Source: Nocardia sp. XZ_19_385
GTDB taxonomy: Bacteria > Actinomycetota > Actinomycetes > Mycobacteriales > Mycobacteriaceae
DNA: 64,000 bases
Direction: 5' to 3'
NCBI RefSeq assembly: GCF_015355755.1
Contig: NZ_JACVEE010000001.1
Span: 248,001 to 312,000 of the forward strand
Position 1 is the stretch's first letter; each line of letters opens with the position of its first letter. The notes beneath the pieces were generated by a model, which searched no databases, had not been told where the DNA came from, and saw nothing but the letters and a program-made list of their open reading frames with translations. A program made the position numbers and the translations under genes. Positions 1 through 9,167 of the stretch are shown in pieces.

Positions 1-1
1 G

Positions 2-196
2 CGCAGCTTGCTCTACTTCGACGGCGGTGCGGGACTCGGCGCTCGGATCGCGAGCCTGGTGTTGTGGCTGGTCGCAGGATTGGCTTTGCTGGTGGTCGCG
101 GCGCGGTATGAGCGCAAGCAGGCGCCTGTCACTCCAGCGCCAGTGCATCGAAAGATCGAGGCAGAGGAAGAGATGGAAGAAGCCGTCGGGGTTTGA
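2..196 (+). CDS. C-terminal fragment of a membrane protein (gene starts outside the window)
   Basis: The frame is open from the window edge, and the gene begins upstream. The visible 64 codons hold one strong membrane segment (about residues 15-33 of the fragment: LVLWLVAGLALLVVAAR), then a basic RYERK stretch and an acidic tail (EAEEEMEEAVGV). The RSLLYFDGG-TM-charged-tail pattern resembles the C-terminus of ABC-2/YhgE-Pip type membrane proteins, but this is a weak resemblance and the family is left open. The TGA stop at 194-196 lies inside the first unit of a 35-bp tandem repeat, so the duplication begins within the coding end of the gene. Confidence 0.5.
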   Translation, partial: RSLLYFDGGAGLGARIASLVLWLVAGLALLVVAARYERKQAPVTPAPVHRKIEAEEEMEEAVGV

Positions 197-269
197 GCCT
201 TGGCAAATACGGCGAAGCTGTCGGGGTTTGAGCCTTGGCAAATACGGCGAAGCTGTCGGGGTTTGAGCC
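185..269. repeat. 35-bp tandem duplication, two full copies and a partial third
   Basis: Units start at 185, 220 and 255, each with gtcggggtttgagcc. The first two are identical over 35 bp; the third breaks off after about 15 bp. The period is not a multiple of three. The first copy contains the stop codon of the upstream gene and the rest is non-coding, so protein length is unaffected. It looks like recent slippage or unequal crossover. Confidence 0.85.
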
Positions 270-612
270 CCCGCGCTGCGCATCTCAGGGGCACCGGGTA
301 GGGTGAGGGCATCACGCGCCGTCTCCCGGTGCCTCGGCCGTTCGGCCCTCTCCCAAATTTTGCAGTAAAGCACTTATGTGTAACCGTCGGTTACACATAC
401 ATTCCAGGCTCTTCGTCTACCTAACAGCGCCTGAAGCAAACCGCGTGTCCGCATTCGAAATCCTTTACAGAACAAGCGAACACGTCTGTTTTCCGCGACC
501 GTCCCGCGACTCGCCGAAACACATCGGCGAGTCGGCTGTCAGCGAGTACGGTGTACCGCGCCGCACAGCGCAGACATGGCGATGATCATCGCGGAAAGGC
601 GGAGCGCTACCG
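270..612. other. Non-coding gap holding a palindromic operator
   Basis: This stretch separates two plus-strand genes. No open frame here looks coding. The notable element is the palindrome at 376-398. The stretch around 361-500 is locally AT-richer than its surroundings, as expected for a promoter region. No clear sigma-70 hexamers could be assigned. Confidence 0.5.
376..398. promoter_or_regulatory. 23-bp perfect palindrome, TetR-type operator candidate
   Basis: Two 11-bp arms, atgtgtaaccg and cggttacacat, flank a single central T with no mismatch. Short-spaced perfect palindromes with a GTAACC/GGTTAC core are typical of TetR-family operators in actinobacteria. It lies 215 bp upstream of the repeat protein at 613. 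No regulator gene is adjacent in the window, so the repressor may be encoded elsewhere. Confidence 0.65.
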
Positions 613-3176
<2,564 letters not shown>

Positions 3177-3189
<13 letters not shown>

Positions 3190-3737
3190 GCGCGCAGTTC
3201 GTCCCGGGCGGCCATGAGCGCGAACCCGAGCAGGTTCAAGCCGCGCCAGCGCGCCGGATCCTCGACGCGCGGATCGTCGGCGGCCAGGCCGATCCCCCAG
3301 ATCCGATCCACCGGGCTGGCCTCCACCAGCACTCGCTCGCCGGTGCGCAGCAGATAGTCCCGCAAGTCCGGGTCCTGCCCGAACTTGGCGACGCTCCCGG
3401 CCACCACGATCGCGAATCGCTCGGCATTCCAAGCTGCTTCGTCGAACCCGCGCACCTGGCGGCCGAGGTCCTTCGCCTGCTTGGGATGCGTTGCCGCCAG
3501 CACTCGCTCGGCCGTCTCGGTGTCGCCGAACAGCATCGCCTTGCCCCACATCATGTAGTGCTCCGCGCTGCGGAAAGTCGCTCCGTCGACGGTGAATTCC
3601 GCGGGCCACCATTGGCTCAGCGACCCGGGACCGATGCTGCCGTCCCGCTGCGGCTGGTGACCCCAGAACTTCAGGTACTTAACTTTTCCTCCATGCTGAA
3701 GGAAGGCAGCCAACTCCTCGGCTGAACGTATGCTCAC
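3177..3737 (-). CDS. NADAR family protein (YbiA-like N-glycosidase)
   Basis: About 186 residues, the normal size for the NADAR fold. Family members such as E. coli YbiA hydrolyse N-glycosidic bonds of early riboflavin intermediates or ADP-ribose-type substrates. Family hallmarks read clearly: W-x-P-A-E-F, the SAEHYMMWGKA block, HPKQAKDLGRQVRGFD, KFGQ, and the C-terminal LVEASPVDRIWGIGL block holding the conserved D-x-IWG-x-G. The GTG at 3737 (SIRSAEEL) is preferred because homologues begin near there; an in-frame GTG at 3758 would add seven residues, and neither has a convincing ribosome site. It converges on and overlaps the repeat protein by 13 bp. Confidence 0.85.
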
Positions 3738-3785
3738 GCCGGAGAGTCTGCCGCACACAACCGACCGGGTTCGAGCGAGTTTCGC

Positions 3786-4361
3786 TCAGGCCAGCGCGAA
3801 GGTCAGCAGCTGCGCGGGCCCCGCCGCCTCACGCGACCACGAATAGCCGAACCACACTCCCGGCGTGATCTCCCGAATCTCGTCGTACAGTTGCGGACTC
3901 GGTGACGGCCGGTAGTCCAGCACCCAGGACGGACCGCCGTCGAGCAGCGCCGGGCCGCGGAACACGTCCGCGGGCCACCCCTCGATTCCGGCCGGAGTGA
4001 TCCGGTTCAGCACGTGCCCGCCATCCGGGCCGGTGTAGAACGTTTTTCCGATCCAGATCGCCGGCGTCCATGCCTGCATGTCGATCGGCCGGATCACCCA
4101 GCCGTTCTTCGGGCCCATCGGAACCGCGCCCGGCGAGGCATCACGGAAGAGGGCGTCCTGTTGCGCCGGATTGCAGCGGAAACGCAGGGAATCGACGGTT
4201 GCCGCACGATCGCCGCTATACAGCACACAGCCGCCGCCGTAATCGGCGTCGGCATGGGCGACCGGCAGTGTGAACGGGGCGACGACGAGCGCGGCCCCGA
4301 GTCCAGCGGGCACGATCCATCGCATCAGAGCAGATAGACGAGCTGTATGACTGGTACGCAT
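3786..4361 (-). CDS. Secreted protein of unknown function
   Basis: 191 residues. A Sec signal peptide is clear: Arg-rich start, hydrophobic core VPAGLGAALVVAPFTLPV, then an AHA-DADYG cleavage region near residues 35-37. The mature part has two cysteines (CVLYSGD, RFRCNP), consistent with an extracellular disulphide, and is rich in Trp, Tyr and Pro. The family was not recognised. A GGAGG site sits 6 nt before the ATG. Transcribed divergently from the erm gene across a 380-bp gap. Confidence 0.7.
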   Translation of the reverse strand: MRTSHTARLSALMRWIVPAGLGAALVVAPFTLPVAHADADYGGGCVLYSGDRAATVDSLRFRCNPAQQDALFRDASPGAVPMGPKNGWVIRPIDMQAWTPAIWIGKTFYTGPDGGHVLNRITPAGIEGWPADVFRGPALLDGGPSWVLDYRPSPSPQLYDEIREITPGVWFGYSWSREAAGPAQLLTFALA

Positions 4362-4741
4362 AGGAGCCTCCAGGGGCTTGCCCGACCTAGTTGGAATGAT
4401 AGTTCGCTACTAGTTTGCTGTCGATCTTCGTCGACAATGCCCGCTGGCTGGGCCGATAAACCATTTCCGCTGAATCGGAGCCGCCGGTATGTTGTCCGAT
4501 ATGGGTAGCCCAGGCATAGGCAGCGCGTGCGCTGTCGGCGCGTTCTACATTCGACTGCGCACGGTGGCCTGGGCTCGGCCGGCGCACCGTGACCTCCCGA
4601 TCGCGCGATAACCGCGCGCGCCGTTGATCTTTCGGCGCTGATCGGATTCCTTACCGACGTTCCGTCGGTCACACTGTGCACCGGCCTGGGTCCGGGCGAA
4701 TCACTGGTTCCTGATTCGACCACTCCGTCCGGAGGACACCC
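4362..4741. other. Divergent regulatory region between secreted-protein gene and erm
   Basis: The gap holds the secreted protein's promoter side on the minus strand and, on the plus strand, a probable erm leader: a short ORF (4489-4611), a 7-bp stem accgacg/cgtcggt at 4653-4669 with a 3-nt loop, and a GGAGG ribosome site at 4731-4735 with complementary CTCC (4723-4726) and CCTCC (4593-4597) stretches upstream. No confident -35/-10 pair was identified. Confidence 0.55.
4489..4611 (+). CDS. Putative erm leader peptide with Arg-Leu-Arg arrest motif
   Basis: A 40-codon frame with ATG at 4489, preceded by a cggag site 8 nt upstream, ending TAA at 4609-4611. Residues 21-24 read IRLR within FYIRLRTV. 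Leader peptides of erm genes such as ermD stall the ribosome at an Arg-Leu-Arg (+x+) motif in the presence of macrolides and so unmask the erm ribosome site. Here the leader ends 130 nt before erm, and complementary sequences that could hide the erm GGAGG site lie in between. An in-frame ATG at 4501 gives a 36-residue alternative. The assignment rests on position, motif and ribosome site, not homology. Confidence 0.55.
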   Translation: MLSDMGSPGIGSACAVGAFYIRLRTVAWARPAHRDLPIAR

Positions 4742-5542
4742 ATGTCCCGCAATCGTTCCCTTCCGCGTGCCCGCAGCAGCCACACGAGCCCTCGCAAGCG
4801 GCTGTCACAAAATTTCCTCGCCGGTGCCGACACCGCCCGCCTGCTGATACGCGCATCCGGAGTCGGTGACTCCGACCTCGTTGTCGAGATCGGCCCCGGC
4901 GACGGCATGCTCACCCGCCAGCTGCTCGGCACGGCCGACCGGGTGCTGGCCTACGAGATCGACGGCCACTACGCCGCGCGCCTGCGCCGCCGGTACGCGG
5001 ACAACAACCGAATCCGTTGCTATCACAGTGATTTCCGGACGATGGCGGCGCCGAGCGAACCGTTCGCGGTCGTCGCCAACATCCCGTTCGGGAGCACCAC
5101 CGACATCGTGCGGTGGTGCCTGGCGGCTCGCCACCTGACCTCGGCGACGCTGCTGGTGCAGGAGGAATTCGCGCGTAAGCACACCGGCGACTACGGTCGC
5201 TGGACCAAACTCGCGATCGAGCATTGGCCGTGCGTCGCATGGGAATTGGGGCCGCGGGTCAGCCGGCAGCACTTCCATCCGGTCCCGCAGGTCGACGCGG
5301 CGGTGCTGCACCTTCGAGTTCGTTCGCAGCCGCTACTCCCCCACTCCGCGCTGCCGGACTATCGACGGCTGGTGGAACTCGGCTTCTCCGGTGTCGGTGG
5401 GTCGCTCGCGGCGTCGCTAGGCCAGGCGTTTCCGGCACGCGTTGTCCGTAAAGCCTGTGCGGGCGCGGGCATTCCGCTGGAACAACCGGTCGGCTTCGTC
5501 GCTCCCGGCCAGTGGCTGAAGCTCTTTCACGCACTCGGCTAG
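4742..5542 (+). CDS. erm: 23S rRNA (adenine-N6) dimethyltransferase, Erm family
   Basis: 266 residues of the Erm/KsgA methyltransferase family, which uses S-adenosylmethionine. Erm enzymes methylate A2058 of 23S rRNA and give macrolide-lincosamide-streptogramin B resistance. Visible motifs are QNFLAG (start of the fold), EIGPGDG (SAM-binding motif I), YEID (motif II), DFR (motif III) and the catalytic NIPFG (motif IV). The NIPF form favours Erm over the housekeeping KsgA (NLPY). The basic N-terminus (RNRSLPRARSS) matches actinobacterial Erm proteins. GGAGG lies 6 nt before the ATG. The upstream leader suggests drug-inducible translation; WhiB7 control is common for actinobacterial erm genes but was not shown here. 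Confidence 0.85.
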   Translation: MSRNRSLPRARSSHTSPRKRLSQNFLAGADTARLLIRASGVGDSDLVVEIGPGDGMLTRQLLGTADRVLAYEIDGHYAARLRRRYADNNRIRCYHSDFRTMAAPSEPFAVVANIPFGSTTDIVRWCLAARHLTSATLLVQEEFARKHTGDYGRWTKLAIEHWPCVAWELGPRVSRQHFHPVPQVDAAVLHLRVRSQPLLPHSALPDYRRLVELGFSGVGGSLAASLGQAFPARVVRKACAGAGIPLEQPVGFVAPGQWLKLFHALG

Positions 5543-5640
5543 CTGATCGGCAGCCCGCAGTCTTGTCCGGATTGGCCTAGGGTTTCGGGTTGGATCAATT
5601 ACAGGGGCGGTGTGGTCGGCCGCCCGGGGAGGAATTGTTC

Positions 5641-6321
5641 GTGACGAACCCGAGTCAGCAGCAAGCACAGCAGGGGGTCGGTCCTGCGCCGCAGGATGCA
5701 TATCCGCCGCAGTATTCAGCCCAGGCTCCGTATCAGGGTGTGGGGCAAGGTGGTCCGCGGCAAGTACATGGCGCTCCAGGGTATCCCGCGGCCTACGGCC
5801 AGCGGCCCGGGTATCCGCCGCGGCCGAGCCGCCCGGGGTCGGCGCTCGGGCGGGTGGCGGGCGGGCTACTGCTGGTCGCGACGATCTTGGCGATTGTCGA
5901 GCGCGTGGTCTGGGGACGGATGGACTTCTTCCACGAGGACTTCTGGTACGACGCTCCCCTCTATCTCGTCTGCCTCGCCGCGATCGGCTCCGCGATCGTG
6001 CTGCTGATCGGGGTGCGCGCGCCCGCGGCTGCCGTGGCCTGCGCGGCAGGCTCGGGCATGCTGTTCGCGACAGGATTGACCCCGATCCTGGCCTACGGGC
6101 GGTTCTTCGGCATGGCATCGGTCCCCCTGCTGGTGCTCGTGCTGAGCATTCTCGCCAACCTGGCCGCACTCGTCCTGGCGGTGATCTCCGCCGCGAAGAC
6201 CGGCAGGGCTACGACCCCAACACAACCGCCCGCGCGGTGGGGTCAGCAGCCGATGTCGCCGCAGCAGGGTCAGTGGGGTCAGCAGCCGGTCTCGCCACAG
6301 CAGTATCTGCCGCCTCAGTGA
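5641..6321 (+). CDS. Pro/Gln-rich four-TM membrane protein, unknown
   Basis: 226 residues. A disordered N-terminus rich in Gln, Pro, Gly and Tyr (PPQYSAQAPYQG) is followed by four hydrophobic segments (roughly residues 65-85, 105-125, 128-150, 158-180) and a short tail with repeated QWGQQPVSPQQ-type units. The GTG at 5641 was chosen because a gggagga ribosome site lies 8 nt upstream; an in-frame ATG at 5590 lacks one. The layout is common in mycolata membrane proteins of unknown role. The kinase gene downstream may be coupled to it. Confidence 0.65.
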   Translation: MTNPSQQQAQQGVGPAPQDAYPPQYSAQAPYQGVGQGGPRQVHGAPGYPAAYGQRPGYPPRPSRPGSALGRVAGGLLLVATILAIVERVVWGRMDFFHEDFWYDAPLYLVCLAAIGSAIVLLIGVRAPAAAVACAAGSGMLFATGLTPILAYGRFFGMASVPLLVLVLSILANLAALVLAVISAAKTGRATTPTQPPARWGQQPMSPQQGQWGQQPVSPQQYLPPQ

Positions 6322-6406
6322 TGCTTTTCTGCCCCATGTGACTCGCAGGTGGCCGATCTGCTGTCGTTGGGCTACTGCTGTCGGCAGCCGACGTTACGAT
6401 GCAGCC

Positions 6407-8641
6407 ATGGCGCATCCGGCTCCGGTGGTTTCGGGGGCGACGGTCGCGGCCGGCCGTTCGCCCGGTACCGGGGTGGCCGAGGTGGTGGAGCGGTTCGCCG
6501 AGGCCTGGCGGGACGCGCAAGCACCGCCGGAGATTCCCGCGTTCCTGCCGGATTCGCCTGCTATCCGGCGGGTTTCGCTGATCGAGTTGATCAAGGTCGA
6601 CCTGGCCAACCGGTGGAGCCGGGGGCAGCAACCCAAGCGGCTGGCCGACTATGCGGCGGAGTTGCCGGAGCTCAGCAGTTGGCCCCTGCCGCCGGACTTG
6701 ATCTATGAGGAGTTCCATGTCCGGAAGAACGCCGGGAGCGCGGTAGATCTCGCGGAGTACACCGCCACCTATCCGGCTCAGGCAGAACAACTTTCGGAGC
6801 TGCTCGGCACAGACGACTATCACAGCACCTTGATGTCGGCGGCGGAGCCGGTCGCCCTCGACGATCTCGCGGCCGGGCAGCGGATCGATGACTTCGATCT
6901 GATGACCGGGTTGGGCCGGGGCGCGTTCGCACGGGTTTTCCTGGCGCGGCAGCGGTCCATGCAGCGGCTGGTGGCGGTCAAGATCTCGCAGGACAAGAGT
7001 TCTGAGCCGCAGACGCTGGCGCAGCTGGATCACGACTACATCGTGCGAGTCTTCGATCAGCGGATCCTGGAGGAGCGCAGGCTGCGGCTGCTGTACATGC
7101 AGTATGTGCCGGGCGGAACCCTGTTCAACGTTTTGGAGCGGGTGCGTAAGACCGGGCCCGCGCAGCGTTCGGGCGCGCTGCTGCTCGAAGTCATCGATGG
7201 CGTGCTCGAGGACAAAGGTGAGATCCGGCCCGGGGAGTCGCAGGTGCGAGACCAGCTGGCGCAGCTGTCGTGGCCGGAAACCATTGCCTGGCTGGGTCGC
7301 CGGCTGGCCGAGGCGTTGGATTACGCGGATCACCGCGGCGTCCTGCATCGCGATATCAAACCGGCGAATGTGCTGCTGACCGCCGAGGGTGTGCCGAAGC
7401 TAGCGGATTTCAACATCAGCTTCAGCGGCAACGTGTCCGGGGCCAGCCCGGTCGCGTATTTCGGCGGCTCGCTGGCGTACATGTCGCCGGAACAGCTGGC
7501 GGCCGTGCATCCGGACAAGCCGGGAACCGCGGCCGACCTGGATATTCGCAGCGATCTGTTCGCGCTGGCGGTGGTGCTGTGGGAATTGCTCACGGGCACG
7601 AAGCCGTTCGCCGACGACGGTGTAACCGGCGGGGACCGCACCACGCTGGACGGCATGCTGCAGCGTCGCGAGGGCAGTCCGGAGGCCCTGCCGTACGAGA
7701 ATCTGCCCGCGGATTGTCCAGCGGCCTTACGCCGAGCCCTGGCTCGCGCGCTGGAACCCGACCCGGACAAGCGCTGGGCCAACGGAGCCGAAATGGCGCA
7801 GCAACTCGATGTCTGTCTCGACGCGCGCGCCCGCGATCTGGTGGATCCGCCACCCCGAAGTGCGCGACTACGCGCCCGGATGCTGATGCATCCGATCATG
7901 GCCTGCGCCATCGCGATTCCGAATGCCCTGGCGATCTGGTACAGCTACCACCACAATCGCACCCTGATCATCGGCAAGTTCGACGCCCAGGCTCAGCACC
8001 GATTCGATCAGATCGCGCTGACCACCTACGGGCTGTGTTTCCTGGTGGGATTCCTCGTCACGAATCTGCTGCTGGTGCGCCTGTGGTCGACCGCGCGGGG
8101 TCTGCGGCGCGGCAACTCCTACGACGCACCCGCCCTGGCCCGGGTCCGCGCGGACACGCTCCGGCTGGGCACCCGCAATGTGCTCACCTGTTTCGCGCTG
8201 TGGGCGCTGGCGGGCGTCGTGGTCCCGCTGTCGGTGCAGCTGTCCGGCAATCATCTCGGCGCCGCCGACTATGCGCACTTCTTCATCACCCAGATCGTGT
8301 GCGGCGCGATCGCGATGGCGTATCCGTACTTCCTGGTGAGCTTCTACGCGGTGCGCTGCCTGTATCCGATGTTTCTGCCGCACGGCGGTGCTGGCGGGGA
8401 CGACGCGCGCCGGCTGGAACAGCTGGACCGCCGCAGCACCTATTTTCTCGCCATCGCCGCGGCGGTTCCGCTGCTCGGAGTCGCCGGGGCCACTTTCATT
8501 CCGGTCGACGACATCGGCTCGGTAATCCTCGCCATCCGGGTGTTGTGCGTGGGCAGCGCGCTGGCCTTCCTCGCCATCTACTGGCTGTTCCGCATGCTGG
8601 AGAAGGACCTGAACGCGCTGCAACGCATCGTCGTTCGCTAG
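6407..8641 (+). CDS. Membrane-anchored Ser/Thr protein kinase with DFN instead of DFG
   Basis: 744 residues from the ATG at 6407; an in-frame GTG at 6338 would add 23 unlikely residues. Residues 1-150 form the helical N-terminal region seen on some bacterial kinases (LIELIKVDLANRW). The kinase domain spans about 165-470: glycine loop GLGRGAFARVF, Lys192 in VAVKIS, HRDIKPANVL (Asp316), and ADFNIS at 334-336, where DFG is replaced by DFN. SPEQL and the DLFALAVVLWELLTG block follow. The C-terminal 250 residues hold about five TM segments in place of the usual single TM and PASTA repeats. All catalytic residues except the DFG glycine are present, so activity is plausible. Substrate unknown. Confidence 0.85.
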   Translation: MAHPAPVVSGATVAAGRSPGTGVAEVVERFAEAWRDAQAPPEIPAFLPDSPAIRRVSLIELIKVDLANRWSRGQQPKRLADYAAELPELSSWPLPPDLIYEEFHVRKNAGSAVDLAEYTATYPAQAEQLSELLGTDDYHSTLMSAAEPVALDDLAAGQRIDDFDLMTGLGRGAFARVFLARQRSMQRLVAVKISQDKSSEPQTLAQLDHDYIVRVFDQRILEERRLRLLYMQYVPGGTLFNVLERVRKTGPAQRSGALLLEVIDGVLEDKGEIRPGESQVRDQLAQLSWPETIAWLGRRLAEALDYADHRGVLHRDIKPANVLLTAEGVPKLADFNISFSGNVSGASPVAYFGGSLAYMSPEQLAAVHPDKPGTAADLDIRSDLFALAVVLWELLTGTKPFADDGVTGGDRTTLDGMLQRREGSPEALPYENLPADCPAALRRALARALEPDPDKRWANGAEMAQQLDVCLDARARDLVDPPPRSARLRARMLMHPIMACAIAIPNALAIWYSYHHNRTLIIGKFDAQAQHRFDQIALTTYGLCFLVGFLVTNLLLVRLWSTARGLRRGNSYDAPALARVRADTLRLGTRNVLTCFALWALAGVVVPLSVQLSGNHLGAADYAHFFITQIVCGAIAMAYPYFLVSFYAVRCLYPMFLPHGGAGGDDARRLEQLDRRSTYFLAIAAAVPLLGVAGATFIPVDDIGSVILAIRVLCVGSALAFLAIYWLFRMLEKDLNALQRIVVR

Positions 8642-8650
8642 CCGAGGAGC

Positions 8651-9025
8651 TCAGTTACCGGTCTTGGCGGCCGGGGAGGTTGCGGTGTCGGACTTGGTGC
8701 ACAGCGCGTGCTGAGTGTCGTTGACCTGCTGGACGTACGGCGCGACCACACCGTTGTCGCGCAGCACCAGGTCGGCCTCGATGTCGTTGAACGAACCGAC
8801 GTAGGCGCTGGGGACCTTCTCCGCCTGCAGCAGCGCGACAGGGCCCGCAGTCTCCTGCGCGGCGAAAGCGGCCTGGCTCATGCCCGCGCTCGCGCAGATC
8901 GTCGACGGCGCCTCGCCGGTCTTGCCCGCCACGACCACCATCTCGTGGTCGGCGTGCGCGGTGCCCGACATCGCGACGAGGATGCCGGTGACCGCGACAC
9001 CGATACCGAGTGCACGGATTTTCAT
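8651..9025 (-). CDS. Small secreted protein, unknown
   Basis: 124 residues with a textbook signal peptide (MKIRALGIGVAVTGILVAM, cleavage after AHA near residue 25). The mature part has only two cysteines (TICAS, HALC), so a single disulphide is likely. It is Ala/Val rich with no recognised domain. It converges with the kinase gene across 9 bp. Extracytoplasmic location is well supported; function is unknown. Confidence 0.7.
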   Translation of the reverse strand: MKIRALGIGVAVTGILVAMSGTAHADHEMVVVAGKTGEAPSTICASAGMSQAAFAAQETAGPVALLQAEKVPSAYVGSFNDIEADLVLRDNGVVAPYVQQVNDTQHALCTKSDTATSPAAKTGN

Positions 9026-9167
9026 ATAAAGCCTTTCCGAACCGTTGTTGTTCGAGCGTGAGCTCGGCTCGGGGCGGTCCCGAGCACCACGGTTATTCGG
9101 CCCGGAGGTGCGGACGGATGGGTCGGTTTTCCCAGACGTCCGCCGGGGGTGCGGAGGAAGGGGGCCG

